Below are positions 8,634 through 16,522 of a stretch of 64,000 bases of DNA, piece by piece. Origin of the DNA: Polaromonas sp. JS666 (GTDB lineage Bacteria > Pseudomonadota > Gammaproteobacteria > Burkholderiales > Burkholderiaceae_C); assembly GCF_000013865.1 (NCBI RefSeq), contig NC_007948.1:248001-312000 (forward strand), written 5' to 3'. The position numbers and the translations under genes are program-made. The notes beneath the pieces were generated by a model. It saw only the letters and a list, made by a program, of their open reading frames with translations, ran no database searches and was not told where the DNA came from. The number at the start of each line of letters is the position of its first letter. Position 1 is the first letter of the stretch.

Positions 8634-9194
8634 ATGAAGACACTTCAAGAGCAACTCGACGCTGCCGGCCTGCACGTGTTTGGCTGCTGCGAGCGACTGA
8701 GCGCCTATGGTCCCGGCCTGTTGCAAAATTCTCCGCTGCTGCAGGACTTCACCCCTGCGGAGGCAGACATCCTGGGCGCCTCCATGCTGCTGGTGCGTGC
8801 CGAGCCCGGCCAGGTGATGATCCGGGAGGGCGAGTCGGGTGACTGGATGATGCTGATCCTCAAAGGTACCGTCGACGTGACCAAGCGCGTCGAGCCGCAG
8901 GGCGACGCGGCCGCGGCGGACGCGGATGCGCCGGCCCCGGTCTCGCGGGTGGCCGTGGTGCGCAGCGGCGCGGCCGTGGGTGACATGTCCATGCTCGACA
9001 GCGAGCCGCGCTACGCCAGCTGCACCGCCATCGAAGCCGTAGAGGCCGGCGTGTGGGGGCGCCATGAAATTGCCCGGTTGATCCGCGACCACCCTGGCGT
9101 GGGCGCCAAGCTGCTGGTCAAAATCACCCAGATAATGGCGCAGCGCCTGCGCAACACCAGCAACCAGCTGGTCAAGTTGCTGCAGAAAAAATAA
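8634..9194 (+). CDS. Cyclic nucleotide-binding-domain (Crp-like effector domain) protein
   Basis: A 186-residue protein whose core (about 35-165) is a cNMP-binding fold: MIREGESGDWMMLILKGTVDV and the helix-loop GAAVGDMSMLDSEPRYASC, which matches the phosphate-binding cassette shape. There is no DNA-binding helix-turn-helix; the C-terminus is a helical stretch ending in KLLQKK. It is therefore a sensor domain rather than a regulator of the Crp type. A low-complexity Ala/Asp insertion sits near residue 100. It is the last gene of the Mla operon by spacing (13 bases after the lipoprotein stop); a link to envelope transport is inferred from position only. Confidence 0.75.
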   Translation: MKTLQEQLDAAGLHVFGCCERLSAYGPGLLQNSPLLQDFTPAEADILGASMLLVRAEPGQVMIREGESGDWMMLILKGTVDVTKRVEPQGDAAAADADAPAPVSRVAVVRSGAAVGDMSMLDSEPRYASCTAIEAVEAGVWGRHEIARLIRDHPGVGAKLLVKITQIMAQRLRNTSNQLVKLLQKK

Positions 9195-9197
9195 GTT

Positions 9198-9287
9198 CAC
9201 CCCCGTCCAGGCTCACTTCGTGTAGCCTGTTCCCCCCTCAAGGGGGCGGCGCCTGGGGCCGGCGAAGCCGGACCCGCGGCCCCCACT
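9198..9287 (+). repeat. Stop-adjacent GC-rich repeat, copy 2
   Basis: A variant starting CACCCCCG three bases after the stop of the cNMP-domain gene. It carries the CCGGC-GAA-GCCGG hairpin. It faces copy 3 in opposite orientation, making a large inverted pair. Confidence 0.7.
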
Positions 9288-9330
9288 GGTGAAATACCCC
9301 CACTGGTCGCGCCCACAGAACTCTTCAACC

Positions 9331-9423
9331 CAGCATGAGCCGCGGAACCGGCTTTGCCGGGCCGCAGGCGGGCGGCCCCCTCGGGGGGGCAGCGACCCAC
9401 ACGAAGTGGGGGAGCGTGGGGGC
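9331..9423 (-). repeat. Stop-adjacent GC-rich repeat, copy 3 (not next to a stop)
   Basis: Same family, ending GTGGGGGC on the plus strand, directly next to the Cre tag of creD. This is one of the few copies not abutting a stop codon. Confidence 0.7.
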
Positions 9424-9439
9424 TTCACATTGACTTCAC
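9424..9439 (+). promoter_or_regulatory. Cre tag (CreB-binding direct repeat)
   Basis: TTCAC, six bases, TTCAC: exactly the consensus TTCACN6TTCAC bound by phosphorylated CreB in E. coli. It lies 77 bases before the creD start codon. A third TTCAC occurs at 9466-9470. The cognate creB and creC genes are just downstream of creD, so autologous control is a reasonable inference. Confidence 0.8.
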
Positions 9440-9515
9440 ACAGGCGGGCGGCACCTCATCCGGACTTCACACGCGGTTTGCACACTTCCTTTCGTTGTCA
9501 ATACGAAAGGAAGTC

Positions 9516-10895
9516 ATGAAACAAAAATTCGCGGCACTGGCCCTGGTGCTGATACTGCTGGTCCTCGCTCTGCTGAAAATCAGCGACGTGGTGCAGGACC
9601 GCCAGAATCACCGGCAGATCGCCATCCAGAGCGTGGCCCAAAGCCTGGCCGGCCCACAGACGCTGACGGGTCCGCTCATCCACATGGCCTGCACCGAGGA
9701 ATGGGAGGTCAGGAATTCCGACAGGCAGGTGCACAGCGAGCGGCGCGAATTCCTGCTGGTTGCTGCGCCGGCTTCGCTCACCCTCAAGGGCAGCAGCAAG
9801 CTGGAGCCGCGCGCCCGCGGGCTGCATGCGACGCAGGTGTTCAGCCTGAAGGCCGACCTGGTGGCCGAATGGACCGACACGGAGGCGCTCAAACCTGTCG
9901 CTGAACATGCAGGCTCGCGCATGAATTGCGGCCAACCACTGCTGATGCTGGCGGTGTCCGATTCGCGCGGCATCCGCCATGCCAGCGTGAAGGTCGGCGA
10001 CCAGGTGTTGGCACTCAAGCCGGGCACGTTTTACGGCAGCTACCCGCGCGGCGTGCATGCACCGCTGCCGCCGGCCATGGTGCGCTTCCTGCCGCTGCAG
10101 GTACAGCTCGGACTGGAACTGGTGGGCACCGAAAGCATTTCGGTGGTGCCACTGGGTGGCGATACCCGGATGCAGCTCACGTCCAACTGGCCGCACCCGA
10201 GTTTCGGCGGCCAATTTTTGCCGGTGGACCGCAAGATCACACCGCAAGGGTTCGAGGCCAACTGGCGCGTCAGCTCGCTGGCAAGCACGGCGCAGCAGGA
10301 CGTCGCGCAAAAGGATGCGGCCAGGCGCAAGGGGGCCTGCCCGTCTTACGGCGATGGTTCGGCCCACGGCTCCTGCGTGGAGGCCTTTAGCGTGACTTTT
10401 GTCGATCCGTCCAATACCTACGCGCTCAGTGACCGGGCCACCAAATACGGTCTGCTCTTCATTGGCCTTACTTTTCTGGCGGTGGGGCTGTTTGAGTTCA
10501 TGAAATCACTGCGCGTGCATCCCATCCAGTATTTGCTGGTCGGTGCGGCAATGAGCATGTTCTTTCTGCTGCTGGTGAGCCTGTCCGAGCACATGCCGTT
10601 CGAAAGCGCCTATGTGGTTGCCTCTGCGGCCTGCGTGCTGCTGCTGACCTATTACGCCAGCCACATGCTGGGCCGCTGGTCGCGCGGCCTGCCTTTTGGC
10701 CTGGGTATCGCCATGCTTTACGGCATGCTGTTTGTGTTGCTGAGGATGGAGCAGACCGCCTTGGTGCTGGGCGCCGTGGCATTGTTCGCCGTGCTGGCTG
10801 CGATCATGATGCTGACCCGCCGGGTTGACTGGTACGCACGCTTTACGCAGGCGGGGCACGTCGGGCAGGCGGAAGCTGCAAAGGTGGCCGGCTGA
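9516..10895 (+). CDS. creD: Inner membrane protein CreD
   Basis: A 459-residue CreD family protein. It has one N-terminal membrane helix (about residues 5-22), a large periplasmic domain (about 25-300; LAGPQTLTGPLI and FVDPSNTYALSDRATKY), then five or six closely spaced membrane helices (FIGLTFLAVGLFEF, HPIQYLLVG, LPFGLGIAMLYGMLF). CreD is the best-known output of the CreBC system and is linked to envelope integrity and beta-lactam or colicin responses in other bacteria. The ATG at 9516 has a good ribosome site (AAAGGA) and the preceding DNA holds a perfect Cre tag. It converges on creC, 26 bases away. Confidence 0.92.
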   Translation: MKQKFAALALVLILLVLALLKISDVVQDRQNHRQIAIQSVAQSLAGPQTLTGPLIHMACTEEWEVRNSDRQVHSERREFLLVAAPASLTLKGSSKLEPRARGLHATQVFSLKADLVAEWTDTEALKPVAEHAGSRMNCGQPLLMLAVSDSRGIRHASVKVGDQVLALKPGTFYGSYPRGVHAPLPPAMVRFLPLQVQLGLELVGTESISVVPLGGDTRMQLTSNWPHPSFGGQFLPVDRKITPQGFEANWRVSSLASTAQQDVAQKDAARRKGACPSYGDGSAHGSCVEAFSVTFVDPSNTYALSDRATKYGLLFIGLTFLAVGLFEFMKSLRVHPIQYLLVGAAMSMFFLLLVSLSEHMPFESAYVVASAACVLLLTYYASHMLGRWSRGLPFGLGIAMLYGMLFVLLRMEQTALVLGAVALFAVLAAIMMLTRRVDWYARFTQAGHVGQAEAAKVAG

Positions 10896-10921
10896 TGCGC
10901 GCGCCAGGCATTCGAGCAGCC

Positions 10922-12319
10922 TTAGAAGTGCAGCTCGACCCGCAGCCCGGGGTGGGTGTTGCGCACCACCATGCGGCCGCCGTGCAGCAGCATGATCTGC
11001 CGCACGATGGCCAGCCCGAGGCCGGAGCCCTTGGTGTGGCCGTCGGGACGCACGGTCGAAAAGAAGCGCTCGCCCAGCCGGGGCAGGGCATAGTCCGCCA
11101 CACCGGGGCCCTGGTCCTGCACAGCGACGTGACCCTGGCCGGCCTCTACCGTGATGGTGGAGGCTTGAGGCGCAAACGAGCGCGCATTCTCCAGCAGGTT
11201 GCTGAGCGCCAGGGCCAGCAAGCCGGGCTCGGCATGCACACCCGCATGTTCCGGAGAAACCATGAGTTTCACAGCATGTTGCGCACGTCCGGCGAGGGGT
11301 GCAGCCTCAAAAGGCTTGAGGAAGCCGCACCAAAGAAGGCTCTCGCGCTGTACCTGTGCATGGCGCTGCTCCAGCTTCGTCAGCTCGAGCATGCGGTCCA
11401 CCAGCGCCTGCAGGCGAGCGGACTGGTCGAGCACCTGCCCCGCAAATTCGCGGCGCGCGTTTTCGGGCAGTTCATCCTGCAGCAGCTCACCCGCCCCGCG
11501 AATGGCCGCGAGCGGGCTCTTGAGTTCATGCGTCAGTGCGCGCACATAACCTTCTATGTACTCGTGGCCCTCGAGCTTCAGGCGCATGGCATCCACTGCC
11601 ATCGCCAGCTCACCGAGCTCGCCCGGTATTTGCGGCACCGCGGGCTTGGCGCCCTGGCCGACGGCGTTGGCATAGTGGCGCAGCTTGCGAATGCTCCATA
11701 CCACCCACAGCGTCACCGCTACACCGATGGCCAGCGACAACACCAATAGCAGCAGGCCGCTCAGCAGAATTTTTCGCTCCGCCCGGTCGATGAAGGCCTG
11801 GATGGTGGACATCGGCTTGGCGACGGTCAGCACGCCAATGGTTTTGCCATCGTGCTGCACCGGCGCCGCAACATACATCACCGAGGTGCGGTCATCCCGC
11901 TGGACTTCGCGGGTGGCGCGCGCGCCGTACTCGCCGCGCAGGGTGCGGGCCACGTCGCGCCAGCGCGAATAGTCCTGGCCGGTCGCCACGTTTTCCGAAT
12001 CAAACACGACCTTGCCGTTGATGTCGGTGACATACACGCGGAAATCCAGCGACTGCTTGGTCATGCCCCAGATCTGCGCATCAATCGGTCGCCTGGCATA
12101 GCTGCGCACATGTCCGGCAAAACGTCCGTCAGCGATGGCGCCGGCGGACAGATCGTCGCTGGCGAGCTCGGCCAGGATGTTGGCGGTGTCCACCATCATG
12201 TCTTCCATCACCTCGCGCACGCTGGGTTTGACTTCAGCCATGAAGACACGCAGCACAAAAAATGCCGCCAGCCCGGTAACCAGGAAAAAACCGAACAGCA
12301 GGCGAATACCTAAACGCAT
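10922..12319 (-). CDS. creC: Sensor histidine kinase CreC
   Basis: A 465-residue membrane sensor kinase. Two membrane helices (about 5-27 and 185-208) flank a periplasmic sensor with a CreC-type motif (FRVYVTDINGKVVFDS). A HAMP-like linker is followed by HisKA with the phospho-His in ALTHELKSPLAAIRGAGELL, and HATPase_c with N box LSNLLENARSFA and G box GSGLGLAIV. It phosphorylates CreB encoded upstream in the same direction. The upstream gap of 115 bases is filled by a repeat copy. Identity as CreC rests on the neighbouring creB and creD and on the sensor-domain motif. Confidence 0.9.
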   Translation of the reverse strand: MRLGIRLLFGFFLVTGLAAFFVLRVFMAEVKPSVREVMEDMMVDTANILAELASDDLSAGAIADGRFAGHVRSYARRPIDAQIWGMTKQSLDFRVYVTDINGKVVFDSENVATGQDYSRWRDVARTLRGEYGARATREVQRDDRTSVMYVAAPVQHDGKTIGVLTVAKPMSTIQAFIDRAERKILLSGLLLLVLSLAIGVAVTLWVVWSIRKLRHYANAVGQGAKPAVPQIPGELGELAMAVDAMRLKLEGHEYIEGYVRALTHELKSPLAAIRGAGELLQDELPENARREFAGQVLDQSARLQALVDRMLELTKLEQRHAQVQRESLLWCGFLKPFEAAPLAGRAQHAVKLMVSPEHAGVHAEPGLLALALSNLLENARSFAPQASTITVEAGQGHVAVQDQGPGVADYALPRLGERFFSTVRPDGHTKGSGLGLAIVRQIMLLHGGRMVVRNTHPGLRVELHF

Positions 12320-12345
12320 ACCTGTTCCCGCACACAGGCTTTTGC

Positions 12346-12433
12346 CAGCAGGCGCCGTGGGACTGGCTTTGCCAGACCACAGGCGTCGCCCCCTGCAAGG
12401 GGGGAGGCGAAGCGAAGCGCAGCCACGGGGGTG
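12346..12433 (-). repeat. Stop-adjacent GC-rich repeat, copy 4
   Basis: A divergent copy read from the minus strand as CACCCCCGTGGC, one base after the creB stop. It keeps the CTGGC-AAA-GCCAG hairpin (seen as its complement on the plus strand). It lies inside the creB-creC operon. Confidence 0.65.
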
Positions 12434-12434
12434 T

Positions 12435-13115
12435 TCATATCTCCAGGCAGTAGCCCATGCCGCGGTGCGTCACGATGTAGTCGCGCTCCGGCGCGGCCTC
12501 CTGCAGCTTGGCGCGCAGGGTCTTGATGTGGGTGTCCACCGTGCGGTCGGTGCTGTCCGAGTCGGCACCCCAGACTGCGCCCAGCAATTCGTCGCGTGAG
12601 CGTATGCGGCCGCGATGGTGCAGCAGGTCGGCGAGCAGGCCGAACTCCCGGCGTGTCAGGTTGAGCGGACGGCCATGCAGGCGCATGCGCTGGCCCGCTG
12701 CGTCGATCTCGAAGGGGCCATTGGCAGGCACCGGCGCTGCGGGCGGCATGCGCGCGCGCCTGAGCAGGCTGCGCACGCGCGCCAGCAGCTCGCGCGGGCT
12801 GAAGGGTTTGCTCAGGTAGTCGTCGGCGCCCAGCTCCAGCCCGAGTACCCGGTCGATTTCCTCGCCGTGCGCGCTGAGAATCAGCACTGGCATGCTGCCG
12901 GCTGCGCGCAGCTCCTTGCACAAATCAAGGCCGCTGCCGTCGGGCAGGCCGATGTCCAGGATCACCACGTCGGGCGTGCGCACCAGCAGTTGCCGGCGCG
13001 CATCGCTGAGCAGCAGGCTGTGCGTGAGGTTGATGCCATCGCGTTCGAGCGCAAAGACGATGGACCGGGCGATGGCCGGGTCATCCTCAACCAGCAGAAC
13101 GCGCGCGCCGGTCAT
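12435..13115 (-). CDS. creB: Response regulator CreB (OmpR family)
   Basis: A 226-residue OmpR/PhoB-type regulator. The receiver domain (residues 1-120) has the acidic pair EDD, phospho-acceptor Asp in VVILDIGLPDG and Lys in YLSKPFSP. The winged-helix DNA-binding domain (about 130-225) ends TVDTHIKTLRAKL and RGMGYCLEI. The frame is open to 13286, but the ATG at 13115 begins the receiver. It precedes creC in the operon, and a perfect Cre tag lies before creD, its expected target. Confidence 0.92.
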   Translation of the reverse strand: MTGARVLLVEDDPAIARSIVFALERDGINLTHSLLLSDARRQLLVRTPDVVILDIGLPDGSGLDLCKELRAAGSMPVLILSAHGEEIDRVLGLELGADDYLSKPFSPRELLARVRSLLRRARMPPAAPVPANGPFEIDAAGQRMRLHGRPLNLTRREFGLLADLLHHRGRIRSRDELLGAVWGADSDSTDRTVDTHIKTLRAKLQEAAPERDYIVTHRGMGYCLEI

Positions 13116-13220
13116 CCGCAGCACCGCAGAGCCGCCCACGCAACATGAGCCCCATGCGTCATGCAAGGGGCAGCGCGCCGAAGGCTTGAAGTGAAAAGTG
13201 TGGGCCCCAAGGTTTTTCCG

Positions 13221-13260
13221 CCGGGCCGCCCCAAGGAAAAATGCGCTCCCTCGGGGGGCA
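13221..13260 (-). repeat. Partial repeat, subtype with CCGGGCCGCCCCAAG core
   Basis: A 40-bp partial copy sharing CCGGGCCGCCCCAAG and the C-run/G-run hairpin with the intragenic copy at 16692-16774 and with copy 14. These three define a second subtype of the repeat. Confidence 0.5.
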
Positions 13261-13299
13261 TAATTTCCCTCCGGGCTGGCCTGCACATTTCAGCCGGGG

Positions 13300-13466
13300 C
13301 CGCGGAACCGGCTGTGCCGGGCCGCAGGCGCAGCGCCCCCGAGGGGCTGGAGCCTGCGGCTCCGAGCCTGCCTGCGCAGGCTTGGACAGGCGACAGAGGC
13401 GAAGCGTCTGGCGAGCCGCGGCCTGCAAGGCCTCGAGAGCTACACGCAGTGAGCGAACGTGGGGGC
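13300..13466 (-). repeat. Stop-adjacent GC-rich repeat, copy 6 (extended form)
   Basis: Read from the minus strand it starts GCCCCCACG seven bases after the marC-like stop. It carries about 75 extra bases with additional small hairpins (GAGCCTGCGGCTC and AGCCTGCCTGCGCAGGCT) inserted in the middle. Confidence 0.75.
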
Positions 13467-13473
13467 TCCATCT

Positions 13474-14106
13474 TCAGCCGCGCAGCACGGGGAACAGCTT
13501 GCCCAGGCCGTCGGCCATGACTTCCACGGCCAGCGCGGCCAATATCAGGCCCATCAGGCGTGTCATGACATTGATGCCGGTTTTCCCCAGCACGCGGGCG
13601 ATCGGTTCGGCCAGCGAAAAGCACAACGCCGTGGCCAGGCCGATCACCACGCCATAGCCCACCAGGGTGCCGAGCTGGAAAAACGTCTTGGCCTTTTCCG
13701 CATAGATCACCACGGTGGACATGGTGGCCGGGCCGGTGAGCAGCGGGATGGTCAGCGGCACCACCGCAATGCTGGCACCCCTGGCCGCCTTTTCCGCCCC
13801 GTCTTCCATCTCGTGGGTGTTGGGTTTGGCTTCGGCGGGCTGGGCATTGAGCATGTTCATGGAGCTGATCAACAGCAGCATGCCGCCGCCCACCTGGAAG
13901 CTCGCCAGCGAGATGCTGAAGAACTCGAGAATCTGCAGTCCCGCGAGGGCGCTGATGGCAATCACGACAAAGGCGCTGAACGATGCCGTGGCGATGGTGC
14001 GCCGCCGCTGCGGCTTTGAGAAATCCTGGGTGTAGTGAATGAAAAACGGCACGATGGCCAGCGGGTTGACGATGGCCAACAGCGTGACGAGCGGTTTAAA
14101 GTCCAT
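13474..14106 (-). CDS. MarC family integral membrane protein (UPF0056)
   Basis: A 210-residue polytopic membrane protein of the MarC family with about six hydrophobic segments, including the typical NPLAIVPFF near the N-terminus and VVPLTIPLLTGPATMSTVV mid-protein. Function in the family is poorly defined; the old link of E. coli MarC to multidrug resistance was not upheld. The ATG at 14106 has an AAGGAA ribosome site. Repeat copies lie on both sides. It probably forms its own transcription unit. Confidence 0.85.
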   Translation of the reverse strand: MDFKPLVTLLAIVNPLAIVPFFIHYTQDFSKPQRRRTIATASFSAFVVIAISALAGLQILEFFSISLASFQVGGGMLLLISSMNMLNAQPAEAKPNTHEMEDGAEKAARGASIAVVPLTIPLLTGPATMSTVVIYAEKAKTFFQLGTLVGYGVVIGLATALCFSLAEPIARVLGKTGINVMTRLMGLILAALAVEVMADGLGKLFPVLRG

Positions 14107-14181
14107 CGTTATTCCTTAAAGGCAACTCAAGTGGCAAGCGGAGAGGCCATCTCCCCGCCGGTCTGCGCCCAAAAATCCAGC

Positions 14182-14269
14182 CGGAGCCGCGGAACCGGCT
14201 TCGCCGGGCCGCAGGCGCAGCGCCCCCTCGGGGGGCAGAGAGCTACACGCAGTGAGCGAACGTGGGGGC
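14182..14269 (-). repeat. Stop-adjacent GC-rich repeat, copy 7
   Basis: Read from the minus strand it begins GCCCCCACG one base after the stop of the SDR gene. It has the CCGGC/GCCGG hairpin with loop TTC on the plus strand. Confidence 0.8.
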
Positions 14270-14270
14270 A

Positions 14271-15017
14271 CTATCTGCCGCCGGTGACGTCAAGCAAGGC
14301 GCCCGTGGTGTAGCTGGCCTGGTCGCCCAGCAGCCAGACGATGGCCTCGGCCACCTCCCGGGCTGTGCCGGCACGCTGCATCGGCACCTGGGGTGCCACG
14401 TCGCGCGCGCGGTTGGGCAGCCCGCCCGAGGCGTGGATGTCCGTCTCGATGATGCCCGGTCGCACCGCGTTGACCCGAATGCCTTCAGTGGCGACTTCCT
14501 TCGCCAGGCCGAGGGTGAAGGTATCGATGGCGCCCTTGGCTGCCGCATAGTCCACATACTGGCCCGGCGAGCCGAGCCGGGCTGCGGCACTGGACACATT
14601 GACGATGCTGCCGCCGCTGCCGCCATACCGCGTGCTCATGCGTTTGACCGCTTCGCGGGCACACAGGAAAGAGCCGAACACATTGATTTCAAACATGCGC
14701 TGCAGGCGTTCCAGCGTGATGCCGTCGACCCGCGTGGTCTGGTCCACCACGCCCGCGTTGTTGACCAGCGCGCTCAAGCGCCCGAGTTGGGCATCGACCG
14801 TCTCGAACATGGCCAGCACCTCGCGCTCCTTCGCCACATCGGCCTGCACGGCGAGGGCCTGGCCCCCGGCCTCACGGATCTGCCGTACCACTTCGTCAGC
14901 CGCCGCCGAGTTGCTGGCGTAATTGACGGCCACCGCATAGCCCTGCCGGGCCGCCAGCAGGGCGGACGCCGCACCAATGCCGCGCGAGCCTCCGGTAATC
15001 AGAACAACTTTGGACAA
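14271..15017 (-). CDS. Short-chain dehydrogenase/reductase (SDR)
   Basis: A 248-residue classical SDR. It has the cofactor motif TGGSRGIG at residues 8-15, NNAG, the catalytic Ser in VSSAAARLGS, the YxxxK pair in YVDYAAAKGA and the terminal DVTGGR seen in FabG-like enzymes. The substrate is unknown; sugar or 3-oxoacyl reductases are possible. I prefer the TTG at 15017, which has a clear AGGAG site seven bases upstream and gives the normal N-terminus (KVVLITGG), over the open frame that runs to 15113 and would add an unconserved 32-residue tail. It diverges from the isomerase gene. Confidence 0.85.
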   Translation of the reverse strand: MSKVVLITGGSRGIGAASALLAARQGYAVAVNYASNSAAADEVVRQIREAGGQALAVQADVAKEREVLAMFETVDAQLGRLSALVNNAGVVDQTTRVDGITLERLQRMFEINVFGSFLCAREAVKRMSTRYGGSGGSIVNVSSAAARLGSPGQYVDYAAAKGAIDTFTLGLAKEVATEGIRVNAVRPGIIETDIHASGGLPNRARDVAPQVPMQRAGTAREVAEAIVWLLGDQASYTTGALLDVTGGR

Positions 15018-15125
15018 GGCCTGTCTCCTGCAAAAATGGGCAATCCCGTGTACAAACCGGGCTTGAAGCCGATCAATGTACTTCAATTGGTGCCGGATGG
15101 CGCGCACTTTCAACCGGAGACTGTC

Positions 15126-15731
15126 TTGAGCATTTCAGTGGACTATTACTTTTCGGTGCAGAGCCCGTGGACCTATCTGGGCCATGAGCGCTTTGCACAG
15201 TTGGCGCGTGCCAGCGGCGCTGCCTTGCGCGTGATGCCGGTGGACCTGGGCGGCAAGGTTTTTCCCGTTTCGGGCGGGCTGCCGCTGGGCCAGCGCGCCC
15301 CGCAGCGGCAGGCCTACCGGCTGCTCGAATTGCGGCGCTTCTCGGACCACCTGGGCATGCCGCTGAACCTCAAGCCCAGGTACTTTCCGGTGGCCGGGGA
15401 CGATGCCTCGCGCCTCATCATCGCGGTGGATCTGCATGACGGCAGCGACGCGGCCATGAAAATAGGCGGCGCAATCTTCACCGCGGTGTGGGTGCGCGAG
15501 CGCAACATCGCCGATGCGCAAGTGCTGGCCGAACTGCTTGCCGAATGCGGTTTGAGTGCCGGGCGCCTGGAGCAGTCCCGCGACCCGGCCGTGCAGGCGC
15601 ATTACGAGGCCAATACGCGGCGGGCCATTGACGCCGGCGTGTTCGGCGCGCCCAGCTACGTGGTTGACGGAGAGCTGTTCTGGGGTCAGGATAGGCTCGA
15701 TTTCGTGGAGCGCAAGCTCAGGGCAGGGTAG
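15126..15731 (+). CDS. 2-hydroxychromene-2-carboxylate isomerase family protein (DsbA-like fold)
   Basis: A 201-residue member of the HCCA isomerase/kappa-GST family. The N-terminal VDYYFSVQSPWTYLG carries the Ser used for glutathione activation, and the C-terminal FGAPSYVVDGELFWGQDRLDFVE is diagnostic. In naphthalene catabolism such enzymes isomerise 2-hydroxychromene-2-carboxylate using glutathione; paralogues exist outside that pathway and there are no naphthalene genes nearby. The TTG at 15126, with GGAGA just upstream, starts the homologous region; no ATG fits. Confidence 0.82.
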   Translation: MSISVDYYFSVQSPWTYLGHERFAQLARASGAALRVMPVDLGGKVFPVSGGLPLGQRAPQRQAYRLLELRRFSDHLGMPLNLKPRYFPVAGDDASRLIIAVDLHDGSDAAMKIGGAIFTAVWVRERNIADAQVLAELLAECGLSAGRLEQSRDPAVQAHYEANTRRAIDAGVFGAPSYVVDGELFWGQDRLDFVERKLRAG

Positions 15732-15825
15732 GGCTGAGCGGTCCCCTGCAGCCTTGCCCTTCCATTTCCTGATTCCAGTTTTCAGTCCCGGCATCGCCGG
15801 TTTCCAACAGAGGAGTAAGCATCTC

Positions 15826-16515
15826 ATGGGTCAATTCATCGAACTCAAGTCTGCCGACGGTTTCGCCGTCCCGGCGTACGTGGCACAACCAGACGGCAAG
15901 CCCCGCGCTGCCGTCGTGGTGTTGCAGGAAATTTTCGGCGTCAACTCGCACATCCGGGCCGTCGCCGACCGCTTTGCGGCCGAGGGCTACCTGGCGGTGG
16001 CGCCGGCCACCTTTGCGCGCGTCAAGCCCGGCGTGGATCTGGGCTACACCGAGGCCGACATGGCGGCCGGTTTCGAGCTGAAAACCGCCGTGGCCGCGTT
16101 GCCGGGCGCCGGTGTGCTGCCCGACATTCAGGCCGCGATTGACCATGCGGCCCAGGCCAGCGGCGGCAAGGTCGGCATCGTCGGGTTTTGCTGGGGCGGC
16201 CTGCTGACCTGGCATGCCGCCTGCATGCTCAAGGGCCTGAGCGCGGCCGTCGCCTATTACGGCGGCGGCATCACGGCCGAGGACGAAATTGCGCGTCAGC
16301 CGCTGTGCCCGGTCATGGCGCACTTCGGTGACCAGGACCACTGGATCCCGATGGAAGGCATTGCAGCGTTCACCAAGGCGCACCCGGAGGTGGAAGTGCA
16401 TGTGTACGCGGCCAACCACGGCTTCAATTGCGACCAGCGCGGCTCCTACAACGAAGCGGCGGCCAAGCTGGCGCGCGAGCGGTCGCTGGCCTTTTTTGCT
16501 GCCAGGCTGGCCTGA
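15826..16515 (+). CDS. Dienelactone hydrolase family protein
   Basis: A 229-residue alpha/beta hydrolase. The catalytic triad is visible: Cys in the nucleophile elbow GFCWGG (about residue 125), Asp in [10 protein letters not shown] and His in ANHGFNCD. This matches dienelactone (carboxymethylenebutenolidase) hydrolases, which open dienelactone to maleylacetate in chloroaromatic breakdown, but the family is broad. The ATG at 15826 has a strong GAGGAG site. It precedes the amidohydrolase by 7 bases and probably shares its mRNA. Confidence 0.88.
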   Translation: MGQFIELKSADGFAVPAYVAQPDGKPRAAVVVLQEIFGVNSHIRAVADRFAAEGYLAVAPATFARVKPGVDLGYTEADMAAGFELKTAVAALPGAGVLPDIQAAIDHAAQASGGKVGIVGFCWGGLLTWHAACMLKGLSAAVAYYGGGITAEDEIARQPLCPVMAHFGDQDHWIPMEGIAAFTKAHPEVEVHVYAANHGFNCDQRGSYNEAAAKLARERSLAFFAARLA

Positions 16516-16522
16516 CGGCCCC

